A DNA stretch of 59,753 nucleotides, from positions 1 through 59,753 of the forward strand of contig NZ_LIVM01000015.1 of assembly GCF_001418685.1 (NCBI RefSeq), read 5' to 3'. The notes beneath the pieces are model-generated. The model saw nothing but the letters and a program-made list of their open reading frames with translations. It had not been told where the DNA came from and did not search any database. This stretch comes from Apibacter mensalis. Its GTDB lineage: Bacteria; Bacteroidota; Bacteroidia; Flavobacteriales; Weeksellaceae. The translations under genes were made by a program, and so were the position numbers. Of the stretch, positions 26,968 through 35,805 are shown in pieces; positions within the stretch are counted from its first letter, which is position 1; every line of letters begins with the position of its first letter.

Positions 26968-27240
26968 ATGAATAATTTCAGAGAAGTTCAAAATTCAGTT
27001 AATTCTAATAAAATTAATACATTAATGTCTGCAATAATTGTTATATTAATATTGATTTTAACTTTGCAGGTATGGATGATGTATGGAGCATTGAACAACG
27101 CATTAGAAGATAACCAGGCGTTTGCATGGGCAACATTTGGAGGTTCGGTTTTTCTTTTCTTTTCAGCAGTATTTTTATTAAAATATTTACCGGAACGCCC
27201 AAAAAATCTAAAAAAAGATCCGAATAATCAATATGAATAA
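26968..27240 (+). CDS. small 2-TM protein of the nitrate reductase operon
   Basis: 90 residues with two hydrophobic helices (about 18-40 and 52-73) and short polar ends; a basic Pro-rich C-terminus (LPERPKNLKK) would lie on the cytoplasmic side. I do not recognise a named family. It begins 4 bases after the Rieske gene and overlaps moaA by 8 bases, so it is translated with the reductase genes and may anchor or assemble the Rieske/cytochrome part. That role is inferred only from position. Confidence 0.8.
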   Translation: MNNFREVQNSVNSNKINTLMSAIIVILILILTLQVWMMYGALNNALEDNQAFAWATFGGSVFLFFSAVFLLKYLPERPKNLKKDPNNQYE

Positions 27241-28216
27241 TCTCATTGATAGTTATAATAGAGTTCATAATTATTTGAGAATTTCTCTTACAGACAGTTG
27301 TAATTTTCGTTGCATTTACTGCATGCCCAATGAAAAAATGCAGTGTTTGCCATACGGTGAATTAATGAATCCGGAAGAAATTTTCAGCATATCTGAAATT
27401 TTTACAAAATATCAAATAGATAAAATACGTCTTACCGGAGGAGAACCTCTGGTAAGACGCGATTTTGCTGAAATAGTTAAGAAGTTGTCTAATTTACCGG
27501 TAGAACTGAATTTAACAACCAACGGAGTACTTTTACATAAGTATGTGGATTTATTAAAAGATACAGGATTACATACGATCAATATCAGCATTGACAGTTT
27601 ACAAGAAGAAAAATTTAAATTTCTTACTAAACGTAATGTATTGGCTCAAGTTTGGGATAATATTTTACTTTATATTAACCGAGGTTTTCATGTAAAAATT
27701 AATACGGTAATCATGAAAAATATAAATGATGATGAAATTAACGATTTCATCTCATTAACTGAGAATTATCCAATACAAGTTCGTTTTATAGAATTTATGC
27801 CCTTTAGTGGAAACCAATGGGAAAAAAATAAGGTTATAACTATGAGCGAAATGTTGAATATTATAGATTCTCATTTTATTTATGAGAAAATCCAAGATAA
27901 TAACCACGATACTACTAAAAAGTTTAAAGTTAAAGGGTATGAAGGAACATTTGCTTTCATAACAACTATGAGTCAACCTTTTTGTCAGGGATGTAATAGA
28001 ATGAGAATTACCGCTGATGGGAAAATGAAAAACTGTCTCTTTGGAAAAGATGAGTTTGATATTTTAACAACCTTACGAAAAGGAGAAGACATTGAGCCCA
28101 TCATACAATCCTTTTTAAAAAACAAACATAAAAAGATGGGAGGTCAGTTTGAAAATTTTATAAAATTAAATCCCGAATATCTTAAAAATAGGAGTATGAT
28201 TAAAATTGGCGGTTAA
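27233..28216 (+). CDS. moaA: GTP 3',8-cyclase
   Basis: 327 residues. Radical SAM motif CxxxCxxC at C23, C27, C30 (DSCNFRCIYC), a second C-terminal cluster (CQGCNRMRITADGKMKNC) and the C-terminal GG dipeptide (KIGG) that MoaA uses in catalysis are all present. It makes the first intermediate of molybdenum cofactor synthesis from GTP; MoaC then forms cPMP. Its start overlaps the preceding small membrane protein gene, linking cofactor synthesis transcriptionally to the reductase. Confidence 0.97.
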   Translation: MNNLIDSYNRVHNYLRISLTDSCNFRCIYCMPNEKMQCLPYGELMNPEEIFSISEIFTKYQIDKIRLTGGEPLVRRDFAEIVKKLSNLPVELNLTTNGVLLHKYVDLLKDTGLHTINISIDSLQEEKFKFLTKRNVLAQVWDNILLYINRGFHVKINTVIMKNINDDEINDFISLTENYPIQVRFIEFMPFSGNQWEKNKVITMSEMLNIIDSHFIYEKIQDNNHDTTKKFKVKGYEGTFAFITTMSQPFCQGCNRMRITADGKMKNCLFGKDEFDILTTLRKGEDIEPIIQSFLKNKHKKMGGQFENFIKLNPEYLKNRSMIKIGG

Positions 28217-28255
28217 CTTTTTCTTTGCGATATGCTAAAAAAAACCTATTGAGTC

Positions 28256-29449
28256 ATGAATGAATTTATAACAGTTAATGAATCAAGAACTATTATTTCT
28301 AAAGAAATAAATAAGAAGTGTCCTATCCATGAAATTTATTTGAGTGATTCTCTTCATTCTTATTTAGCAAAGCCAGTTTATGCCCCTATAGATGTACCGA
28401 ATTTTACTAATTCAGCTATGGATGGATATGCATTTAGTTATCAAGATATGGTTGACAAAAATGAGCTTACTGTTAAGTATGTCATTCAAGCCGGGCAAAC
28501 AGAATTGCCAACATTAAATAGAGGTGAAGCAGCTCGGATATTTACCGGAGCTATGATACCAACCGGAGCAGATATGGTGGTTGTACAGGAAAAAGTAAAA
28601 GTCGAAAAAAACATTTTAAGTTTTCAAGAAGAAAAGTATAATAAAGGTGATAATATACGTCAACAAGGTTCGCAATCAAAAATAGGAGATTTATTGGCTG
28701 CTGAAAATACTTTGATTACACCGAGCATAATTGGTATGTTAGCAGGGTATGGAATTGAAAAGGTTAACGTTTTTTCCTCCCCTAAAATTGGTATTATCGT
28801 TACAGGAAATGAATTGGTTACGGCCGGTATTCCTTTAAAAAAAGGACAAATATATGAGAGTAATTCAATTACACTACAATCAGCTTTGAAAGAAATGGAT
28901 ATACAAGTTGAATTTATGTTGAAAGTTTCTGATGATAAAGAAAAAACTTTTCAAGAAATCCAAACAAGAATACCGGAAGTAGATATATTATTACTAACGG
29001 GGGGCATTTCTGTGGGAGATTATGACTATGTTAAAGAAAGTTTAGAAAAAGCTGAAGTAAATCAACTTTTTTATAAAATACAGCAAAAACCCGGTAAACC
29101 TTTATATTTTGGTAAAAAAAAACAACATTATGTATTTGCCTTACCCGGTAACCCGGCATCTGCCTTAACATGTTTTTATCAATATGTACACCCTTTTATA
29201 AGAGGGTTGAAAGGAGAAAACAATATTTTTGATTTCTATGAAGAAGCTAGGTTGTTAACCAACTTTAATAAAAAAAACAAACTCACCCATTTTTTAAAAG
29301 GTTATTTAAAAAATGGTGAGGTTATCCTATTATCGTCTCAAGAATCCTATAAGATGAATTCTTTCAGTACAGCTAACTGTATAGTGGAAATATCGGGAGA
29401 GGAAAGAATGATCCATCAAGGTGAAAAAGTTACGGTATGGAGAATTTAA
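28256..29449 (+). CDS. moeA: molybdopterin molybdenumtransferase
   Basis: 397 residues, usual MoeA length. Domain marks: FTNSAMDGYAF near residue 49, GEAARIFTGAMIPTGADMVV near 93-112, GIIVTGNELVT near 178, LLLTGGISVGDYDYV near 245 and YVFALPGNPASALTCFYQYV near 294. MoeA inserts molybdate into adenylated molybdopterin. Its stop overlaps the start of the next gene by 13 bases. Confidence 0.96.
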   Translation: MNEFITVNESRTIISKEINKKCPIHEIYLSDSLHSYLAKPVYAPIDVPNFTNSAMDGYAFSYQDMVDKNELTVKYVIQAGQTELPTLNRGEAARIFTGAMIPTGADMVVVQEKVKVEKNILSFQEEKYNKGDNIRQQGSQSKIGDLLAAENTLITPSIIGMLAGYGIEKVNVFSSPKIGIIVTGNELVTAGIPLKKGQIYESNSITLQSALKEMDIQVEFMLKVSDDKEKTFQEIQTRIPEVDILLLTGGISVGDYDYVKESLEKAEVNQLFYKIQQKPGKPLYFGKKKQHYVFALPGNPASALTCFYQYVHPFIRGLKGENNIFDFYEEARLLTNFNKKNKLTHFLKGYLKNGEVILLSSQESYKMNSFSTANCIVEISGEERMIHQGEKVTVWRI

Positions 29450-29760
29450 AAATTGAAGGGTACATTTGGTTGGAAACAACTAACGGCTTAAAAATAGGCA
29501 GAGGACGGGCCAAACTTTTAAATTGTATTGATAAAACCGGTTCTATAGCTGCTGCAGCCAGAGAAATTGGTATACCTTATAGAAAAGCATGGGGAATGGT
29601 AAAAGAAATGAACGAATTTTCCAATACTGCTCTGGTTTTTAAAAATTTAGGAGGTAAAAATGGAGGAGGTGCTTTCTTGACTAAAGAAGGAAAAAAAATC
29701 GTCGAAAAATATAAAAAAATTAACGGACAGTTTATTTTGTTCAAAAGCAATACTTTATGA
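29437..29760 (+). CDS. ModE-like winged-helix DNA-binding protein
   Basis: 107 residues matching only the N-terminal HTH domain of ModE: LLNCIDKTGSIAAAAREIGIPYRKAWGMVKEMNEF is the LysR-like helix-turn-helix (seen in pieces at about 27-61), then a short wing GGKNGGGAFLTKEG. The molybdate-binding Di-Mop domain of full ModE is absent, so direct molybdate sensing is not expected. It may be a local regulator of Mo genes or respond through a partner. It overlaps both neighbours, so it is translationally coupled to moeA and mobA. Confidence 0.88.
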   Translation: MENLKIEGYIWLETTNGLKIGRGRAKLLNCIDKTGSIAAAAREIGIPYRKAWGMVKEMNEFSNTALVFKNLGGKNGGGAFLTKEGKKIVEKYKKINGQFILFKSNTL

Positions 29761-30317
29761 TAATGGAAGCTTATATCCTTGCCGGAGGAAAAAGTATACG
29801 CATGGGAGAGGATAAAGGGTTAAAAAAACTAAACGACATTCCTATAATTCAATACAGTATTGACACTTTATCTTATTGTTTTCCAATTATTAAAATAAAT
29901 ACGGATAAAGAGGAATATAAACAGTTTGGTTGGGAATTAGTTCCGGATAAGATCAAAAACAAAGGTCCATTAGGAGGAATTCACGCCGCATTAGATCACT
30001 CTAAAAAAGATGTATTTATAGTAAGTTGTGATATGCCCTTTATTACAGTAGAAGCAGTTAATTATTTGCTTGATAAACATGATAATAGTTTGGCAACGGT
30101 GGCAAGTTGTAAAGGAAGGATTCAACCCTTATTTGGGATTTATACCTATGATGCGCTACAACTTATAGAAGAAAAAATGGCAGGTAATCAATTAAAAATG
30201 ATGGATTTTATTCTCAAGACCCCATCAAAAATTATTGAAATGTCGGAAATTATAGACACAGAAATATTTTCTAATATAAATACTCAAGAAGAATTTAAGA
30301 AAATCGAAAAAATCTAA
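29757..30317 (+). CDS. mobA: molybdenum cofactor guanylyltransferase
   Basis: 186 residues with the GTP-binding start YILAGGKSIRMGEDKGL (residues 5-21), VPDKIKNKGPLGGIHAAL near 62-79 and FIVSCDMPFI near 87-96, whose Asp binds metal. MobA attaches GMP to make bis-MGD, the form needed by the NapA/NasA-type reductase. ATG at 29757 overlaps the upstream TGA (ATGA); a second ATG two codons later would also serve. Confidence 0.93.
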   Translation: MIMEAYILAGGKSIRMGEDKGLKKLNDIPIIQYSIDTLSYCFPIIKINTDKEEYKQFGWELVPDKIKNKGPLGGIHAALDHSKKDVFIVSCDMPFITVEAVNYLLDKHDNSLATVASCKGRIQPLFGIYTYDALQLIEEKMAGNQLKMMDFILKTPSKIIEMSEIIDTEIFSNINTQEEFKKIEKI

Positions 30318-30324
30318 AAACCAT

Positions 30325-30555
30325 ATGAATATTAAAATTTTTGGAAAGTTAACTGATATTTTTCTAAATGAAAAATATCAGTTAAATAAAAAAGTAAGTA
30401 CTGTTTTGGATTTAAAGGAAACCTTGGAAAATTATTTTCCGGATTTAAAATCCTTAAATTATTTGATCATCATTAATAACCAAAACGCAAAAGAATCAGA
30501 TCCTATACCGGAAGAAGCAGAAATAGCCTTATTACCGCCCTACTCGGGAGGATAA
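30325..30555 (+). CDS. moaD: molybdopterin synthase sulfur carrier subunit
   Basis: 76 residues, a beta-grasp (ubiquitin-like) protein ending in the obligatory Gly-Gly (LLPPYSGG), where the thiocarboxylate forms. EIALLPPYSGG and DLKETLENYFPDLKSL are typical MoaD segments. It works with MoaE and is charged by the MoeB-like enzyme encoded next. Confidence 0.95.
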   Translation: MNIKIFGKLTDIFLNEKYQLNKKVSTVLDLKETLENYFPDLKSLNYLIIINNQNAKESDPIPEEAEIALLPPYSGG

Positions 30556-30576
30556 AAAATAAAATTTAGTTAATCG

Positions 30577-31662
30577 ATGGATGTTAAAAGATATAGTAGA
30601 CAAATAATTTTATCCGGATTTGGCGTTGAAGCCCAGGATAAGCTTTTTAATTCTCGCGTTTTAGTGGTAGGAGCAGGGGGATTGGGCTGTCCTGTACTTC
30701 AATATTTAACTTCTGCCGGGATTGGACAAGTGGGAATTGTAGATTTTGACCAAGTTGAAGTGACCAATTTGCATAGACAAATTTTATTCAAAGAAGGAGA
30801 TGTGGGTAAGTTTAAGTCCATAGCTGCAAAAGAAAGGCTTGAAGAAATGAACTCAGAAGTTAAAATAGTCTCCTTTACGGAAAAGATTACTGCAGATAAT
30901 GTATCTAAAATTATAGATTCGTATGAAATTATAGTTGATTGTACAGATAATTTTCAAATAAGGTATCTTCTCAATGATATATGTACTATAAAAAATTTAC
31001 CCTTGATCTATGGAGCCATTTATCAATACGAAGGACAGATTTCTGTATTTAATGTTGAGAAAGAGGAAATGAGGACCAATTACAGAGATTTGTTTCCTAA
31101 TCCCCCTTCACCTTCAGAAGTTCCCACCTGCAATCAAACAGGGGTTCTAGGTACGCTAACCGGTATTATCGGTACCATTCAAGCCCAAGAAGTTATAAAA
31201 ATAATTACAGGTATTGGGGAACCATTGGTACATAAATTAATGATATTTAACATCTTGGATTATACTACACGAATTATTAATTTTACCAAGTCGGAAAAAA
31301 ACTTCACTCCGAAGAATGAAGATGAAATTAAAGCTATCGATTATGAACACATTTGCGGAGTCTTTACATCCGTAAATGAAATTGAAAATCTTTCCCGGTT
31401 GAAAGAAGTTCTATCTCAAAAAAAATCGATACTGGTAGATGTAAGAAATGAAAATGAGCTACCCAAAATTTCAGGTTTCGATTATAAACAGATTCCGTTG
31501 TCTGTGTTTAAAGAAAATATACATATTCTTGAGGAGTATGACTCAATTGTATTTGTTTGTAAAACAGGATTACGCAGTAGCCGCGCTGTCGAGATAGCCG
31601 AAGGAAAATTTCCAGAAAAAGAAATATGGCATATTCGAAACGGAATTGAAACGATTTTTTAA
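30577..31662 (+). CDS. moeB: MoeB/ThiF-like sulfur-carrier adenylyltransferase with rhodanese domain
   Basis: 361 residues. Residues 1-240 are an E1-like adenylation domain: RYSRQIILSGFG, the nucleotide loop VVGAGGLGCPVLQYL (about 30-44), DFDQVEVTNLHRQILF and the Cys in TCNQTGVLGTL. Residues about 265-361 are a rhodanese domain with the active-site loop VFVCKTGLRSS. The two CxxC zinc pairs of E. coli MoeB are not visible (the first site reads NYRD). The fusion resembles MOCS3-type proteins that both adenylate and sulfurate the carrier. In this operon the partner is MoaD. Confidence 0.93.
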   Translation: MDVKRYSRQIILSGFGVEAQDKLFNSRVLVVGAGGLGCPVLQYLTSAGIGQVGIVDFDQVEVTNLHRQILFKEGDVGKFKSIAAKERLEEMNSEVKIVSFTEKITADNVSKIIDSYEIIVDCTDNFQIRYLLNDICTIKNLPLIYGAIYQYEGQISVFNVEKEEMRTNYRDLFPNPPSPSEVPTCNQTGVLGTLTGIIGTIQAQEVIKIITGIGEPLVHKLMIFNILDYTTRIINFTKSEKNFTPKNEDEIKAIDYEHICGVFTSVNEIENLSRLKEVLSQKKSILVDVRNENELPKISGFDYKQIPLSVFKENIHILEEYDSIVFVCKTGLRSSRAVEIAEGKFPEKEIWHIRNGIETIF

Positions 31663-31671
31663 TAGAATTAT

Positions 31672-32109
31672 ATGAAAAAAAAATATCCATTTTTAGAGGG
31701 AGCTATTCCCATTGAATTTATTTCCGAAATTATTCAAAGCCATACCCATGACAATAATATTGGAGGACATAGCATTTTTTTAGGTCAGGTTAGAGCAGAT
31801 ATAATAGAAGAAAAGGAAGTAGAAGGGATTGAATTTACCTCCTATCAAGAAATGGCTATTGAAAAACTAATTCAGATAAGGAAAGAAATATTTACTAAAT
31901 ACGATTTATTATGTATGCATGTACACCATAGCTTAGGCTTGGTAAAAAAAGGTGGAGTTTGTTTATTTGTTTTTACTTCTTCAAAACATAGAAAACCTGC
32001 CATACTTGCTTGTGATGAGCTGGTTGAGAGAATAAAAAAAGAACTTCCTATATGGGGTAAGGAAATATTTAGTGATAGCAGCTATCAATGGAAAGAAAAT
32101 AAACAGTAA
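31672..32109 (+). CDS. moaE: molybdopterin synthase catalytic subunit
   Basis: 145 residues. GGHSIFLGQVRAD near residue 30-43, EFTSYQEMAIEKLIQIRKE near 58-75, VHHSLGLVKKGGVCLFVFTSSKHRKPA near 83-110 and the Lys-rich end with WGKE are the MoaE fingerprint, including the catalytic Lys region near 115-125. It transfers sulfur from MoaD to cPMP to give molybdopterin. 9 bases after the moeB-like gene. Confidence 0.95.
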   Translation: MKKKYPFLEGAIPIEFISEIIQSHTHDNNIGGHSIFLGQVRADIIEEKEVEGIEFTSYQEMAIEKLIQIRKEIFTKYDLLCMHVHHSLGLVKKGGVCLFVFTSSKHRKPAILACDELVERIKKELPIWGKEIFSDSSYQWKENKQ

Positions 32110-32113
32110 AATC

Positions 32114-32803
32114 ATGAAAAGACCTTTAATCAGCTCTTTACATGTTGGTAAAATTCAACGGTTGGCCAATACAGAGTATTTAAGCGCTATTAATAAGCAA
32201 AGAGTTACCGATCCGCAAAAGGTGTCCAAACTAGGACTGATAAATGATGAGCAGAGTGATAAGATAAACCACGGAGGAGAAGAAAAAGCTATACATCAAT
32301 ATGCCTTTGAGAATTATGAATATTGGAAAACGTCTTTACCCGGTATTTCTAAATTATGTTATTCAGGAGCCTTTGGTGAAAATATTTGCTCACTCGGAAT
32401 GAAGGAGGATACAGTTATGATCGGAGATATTTACCAAGTTGGTAGTTGCATTTTAGAAGTCAGCCAAGCCAGACAACCGTGTTGGAAATTAAATTATTAT
32501 TTTCAATGCAGTAACATGTCGCTTCGGGTCCAAGAAAGTTTACGAACAGGATGGTATTATCGAGTTTTGGAGGAAGGAAGTATACAACAAGGAGATACCA
32601 TTGAATTAATCGATCGACCGCATCCCGAGTACAGTTTAACATATTTATTAAAAATTTTATATGAAAAAGAAAATTGTTTAGATAATGAAATTTTAAGCAA
32701 TTTAATAAAGATAAAATCATTAGCACTAAGTTGGAAAAAAATATTTAGTAATCGTTTGGAAAATGGAAAAATTGAAAATTGGGATAAACGATTATTTAAA
32801 TAG
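32114..32803 (+). CDS. MOSC-domain protein (YiiM-like)
   Basis: 229 residues from the ATG at 32114, 4 bases after moaE; an in-frame start at 32072 lies inside moaE and would add 14 residues foreign to the family. MOSC features: INHGGEEKAIHQYAFENYEYW near 51-70, GAFGENICS near 86 and the Cys in SQARQPCWKL near 123, which in this family binds the Mo cofactor. YiiM-type proteins reduce N-hydroxylated compounds or hand over Mo cofactor. Its place in the Mo operon suggests cofactor delivery or a small molybdoenzyme of its own. Confidence 0.9.
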   Translation: MKRPLISSLHVGKIQRLANTEYLSAINKQRVTDPQKVSKLGLINDEQSDKINHGGEEKAIHQYAFENYEYWKTSLPGISKLCYSGAFGENICSLGMKEDTVMIGDIYQVGSCILEVSQARQPCWKLNYYFQCSNMSLRVQESLRTGWYYRVLEEGSIQQGDTIELIDRPHPEYSLTYLLKILYEKENCLDNEILSNLIKIKSLALSWKKIFSNRLENGKIENWDKRLFK

Positions 32804-32835
32804 AGAAAATTAATTATTAATTTAAAATTAAATTT

Positions 32836-34095
32836 ATGAAACACAAAAAAATTTGGTATTTGTTGTTTTTTAGTTTAGGGAGTTTAAGTCTCTTAACTGC
32901 ACAGAAAATTAAAATTGACGGAGAACTGAGAACCAGAGGAGAATTAAGAAGTGGTTTTCGTAAACCTTTGGCAGATTCTTTAGATGCTGCTTATGTGAAT
33001 AATTTAAGAGTACGTTTAGGTGCTACTTATTCTGAAAAAGATTATAAGGTTAAAATTACTTTACAAGATACGGAAACGTATGGATCAAACGGAATTAATA
33101 AAACCGGAAATAATTTGGGAGTATACGAAGCTTGGGCGGAGTATTTTTTTACACCTGAATTTTCAGGAGTTTTAGGACGTCAGATATTGGAATATGACGA
33201 CAAGCGTTTATTTTCTTCCGGTAATTGGAGCAATACCCCTAATGCGCATGATCTTTTAAAATTAAAATACGAAACAGCTAAATTTAAAGCACATGTAGGA
33301 GGAGGATGGAATAATGCAGCAGATGTCCTTTATGAGTCTGTATATGACAAAAGTTATAAGTCATTATTTTATACCTGGATATATAAACCTATAGGAAAAT
33401 TTACAGCTTCTGCCATATGGGTAAATGAAGGTTTCCAAAAAGGTGAAGCTCCTGAAGAAGTAAAAACATCCATCTTTAGAAATACTGTAGGAGCAAACTT
33501 CGGTTTAGATGATCGTAGCATCCCTTTTTCATTTTATGCAACCGGGTACTACCAGTTTGGATATGATAGATCAGACAGTAAATTAGATGCTTGCTTATTA
33601 GCGTTAAAAACTAACTATAGATTTTCAGATTTTATTTCTGCAAATGTAGGCGTTGATTATTTCTCAGGATCCAAATCAACGTTATCAAAAACTAAAGATC
33701 ACACTTTTAATAAACTTTATGGAGCTAACCATTTTTTTAATGGTTCTATGGAGTATTGGGCTACCTTACCTAAGCAAGGGTTACTTGACTTATACGGCGG
33801 TGTATCCGTCAAAGCTAATTCTAAATTAAGCTTTGATGGTGGGTTTCATACTTTTTCAACTGCTGAAAAAATGGAAAACAGAAATAACAAGGGTATAGGA
33901 TCCGAAATAGATTTATTGGCAGATTATAAATTTTCTCAATCGTTATCTTTACAAGCAGGTTGGAGTACTTATATGAAAAACAAAGGAACAAGAATATTAA
34001 AAGATCAAATTGGTATAGATACCAAATTCCCGCAATGGGCATATATAATGATTACTTTTAAACCGGTATTCTTTTCAACCAAAGCAGAAAATTAA
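32836..34095 (+). CDS. outer-membrane beta-barrel (alginate-export-like porin)
   Basis: 419 residues. A signal peptide (cleavage near LTA-QK) is followed by alternating strands throughout and the opening ELRTRGELRSGF, ADSLDAAYVNNLRVRLGATY and WAEYFFTPEFSGVLGRQILEYDD blocks common in Bacteroidota barrels of the alginate-export group. The final strand ends in aromatic residues (MITFKPVFF) close to the C-terminus. Located inside the nitrate/Mo operon, 32 bases after the MOSC gene and 17 before moaC-moaB, it is a candidate nitrate, nitrite or molybdate porin; that substrate is inference from position. Confidence 0.8.
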   Translation: MKHKKIWYLLFFSLGSLSLLTAQKIKIDGELRTRGELRSGFRKPLADSLDAAYVNNLRVRLGATYSEKDYKVKITLQDTETYGSNGINKTGNNLGVYEAWAEYFFTPEFSGVLGRQILEYDDKRLFSSGNWSNTPNAHDLLKLKYETAKFKAHVGGGWNNAADVLYESVYDKSYKSLFYTWIYKPIGKFTASAIWVNEGFQKGEAPEEVKTSIFRNTVGANFGLDDRSIPFSFYATGYYQFGYDRSDSKLDACLLALKTNYRFSDFISANVGVDYFSGSKSTLSKTKDHTFNKLYGANHFFNGSMEYWATLPKQGLLDLYGGVSVKANSKLSFDGGFHTFSTAEKMENRNNKGIGSEIDLLADYKFSQSLSLQAGWSTYMKNKGTRILKDQIGIDTKFPQWAYIMITFKPVFFSTKAEN

Positions 34096-34112
34096 TTTAT
34101 AAAAATAAAAAA

Positions 34113-35021
34113 GTGGTAAATATAACGCATAAAAGTAATTCTTTACGAAAAGCCATTGCCCAAGCGGTGGTTCAGGTTGGATCTCAACAAACTATACAAA
34201 TAATCAAGGACAACAAAGTTCCCAAAGGAAATATTTTTGAAATGGCAAAGGTTGCCGGTTTATTTGCTGTAAAAAAAACTAGCGATATGATTCCGGATTG
34301 TCATCCGCTTCCCATAGAATATACTTCCATAACCTATGAAATTAGAGAGTTACAGATTTATATTTATGCTGAAATACATACCATTTATAAGACAGGAGTT
34401 GAAGTGGAAGCTATGCATGCTGCATCGGTAGTTGCCTTAACGATGTATGATATGCTTAAACCTATCGATAAGAATATCGAAATTCAAAATATTAAATTAT
34501 TAGAAAAAAGAGGAGGTAAATCAGACAAAAAAGATTCATTTGATTTACCATTGACTGCATCCGTGTTGGTTTGTTCTGACAGCATTTCTAAGGGGGAAAA
34601 AAAGGACCGAGCAGGTAAAGTAATTATGGAAAAAATTCAAAATGAAGGGATCAAGGTTTCTGATTATGAAATTATTCCGGATGAGAAAGAGGATATACAA
34701 GCTAAAGTTAAAGAATACCTGCAAAAGGGAGTAAATTTAATTTTGGTAACCGGGGGAACCGGATTATCTAAGAGGGATATTACCCCTGAGGCGATCCACC
34801 CCTTACTGGAAAGAGAAATTCCGGGAATAGCGGAAGCTATAAGAAGCTATGGGCAAAATAGAACACCTTTAGCTATGTTATCCAGAAGTATAGCCGGTTT
34901 AATCGGAAATACTTTAGTAATTACTATGCCGGGTTCAACCCAAGGAGCAGAAGAATCTATGGATGCAGTTTTCCCTTCGATTCTGCATATTTTTAAAATA
35001 ATTGAAGGAGCACAACACTAA
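34113..35021 (+). CDS. moaCB: bifunctional cyclic pyranopterin monophosphate synthase MoaC - MoaB/Mog fusion
   Basis: 302 residues from a GTG at 34113; no ATG is available near the natural start. Residues 1-145 are MoaC: KGNIFEMAKVAGLFAVKKTSDMIPDCHPLP (about 37-66), GVEVEAMHAASVVALTMYDM and LLEKRGGKSD. Residues about 150-302 are MoaB/Mog: ASVLVCSDSISKGEKKDRAG, LILVTGGTGLSKRDITPEAI and VITMPGSTQGAEE. MoaC completes cPMP and the MoaB part adenylates molybdopterin before MoeA acts. Such fusions are known. The preceding gene is the barrel, 17 bases upstream. Confidence 0.94.
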   Translation: MVNITHKSNSLRKAIAQAVVQVGSQQTIQIIKDNKVPKGNIFEMAKVAGLFAVKKTSDMIPDCHPLPIEYTSITYEIRELQIYIYAEIHTIYKTGVEVEAMHAASVVALTMYDMLKPIDKNIEIQNIKLLEKRGGKSDKKDSFDLPLTASVLVCSDSISKGEKKDRAGKVIMEKIQNEGIKVSDYEIIPDEKEDIQAKVKEYLQKGVNLILVTGGTGLSKRDITPEAIHPLLEREIPGIAEAIRSYGQNRTPLAMLSRSIAGLIGNTLVITMPGSTQGAEESMDAVFPSILHIFKIIEGAQH

Positions 35022-35036
35022 AAATTTTATATAATC

Positions 35037-35801
35037 ATGAAACGTAAGCTAGTTTTTATACCGATATTATTATTTTTATTCGTCATAATATCCTGTACAA
35101 AAGAACGAAAAGCTACCATCGCCGCTGCCGCTAATTTAAGATATGTGTTGGAAGAGATAAAAGAACAATATCTTAAAGATTATCCGGGCGCTGATCTTCA
35201 AATAATTTACGGATCTTCGGGAACTCTGACGCAACAAATCATCAATGGAGCTCCTTTTGATCTGTTTATGTCTGCAGATACCAAATTTCCCAGCAAACTA
35301 GAAGATAGGGGAATGACTTCCGCATCAGCAATTAACTATTGTTATGGAAGAGTGGCCATGTGGAGCTCAACACTCGATCTATCGCAAGGTTTATCAGCCA
35401 TACTTTTACCGGAGGTTAAAAAAATAGCTATTGCTAATCCGGATAATGCTCCCTATGGTTTAAATTCAATTAATACACTTAAAAGACTGAATTTATACGA
35501 TAAAGTAAGTAAACGTATAGTTTGGGGGGAAAATATCAATCAGACGGCACAATATACATTTTCAGGTAATGCAGAAATAGGATTTATTGCTTTATCACTG
35601 GCATTGGCTCCGGAAATGAAAAATAAAGGTCACTATTATGTCTTACCGGAAAATATATGTCCGCCCATAGCACAGGCAGCTGTTCTTATTAACGGATGGG
35701 AAAAAAACGGAGAAGCCTCTCGTTTCTTAGATTATATCATCAGCTCCCAATGTGACCATATTTGGAAAAAGTACGGATACGGTCTAGCAAAAAAAGATTA
35801 A
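35037..35801 (+). CDS. modA: molybdate ABC transporter substrate-binding lipoprotein
   Basis: 254 residues. The signal peptide ends in a lipobox (FVIISC, Cys at residue 20), so the protein is a lipoprotein, probably on the outer face of the inner membrane. ModA marks: IAAAANLRYVLEEI, IYGSSGTLTQQIINGAPFDLFMSAD (pieces near 59-83) and IANPDNAPYG near 136. It captures molybdate for ModBC. 15 bases after moaC-moaB; its stop is 4 bases from the modB start. Confidence 0.95.
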   Translation: MKRKLVFIPILLFLFVIISCTKERKATIAAAANLRYVLEEIKEQYLKDYPGADLQIIYGSSGTLTQQIINGAPFDLFMSADTKFPSKLEDRGMTSASAINYCYGRVAMWSSTLDLSQGLSAILLPEVKKIAIANPDNAPYGLNSINTLKRLNLYDKVSKRIVWGENINQTAQYTFSGNAEIGFIALSLALAPEMKNKGHYYVLPENICPPIAQAAVLINGWEKNGEASRFLDYIISSQCDHIWKKYGYGLAKKD

Positions 35802-35805
35802 ATAA

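Noticed and set aside
32072-32113. Longer start for the MOSC protein
   Set aside because: The extension lies in moaE and is basic filler; the ATG at 32114 follows the moaE stop by 4 bases.
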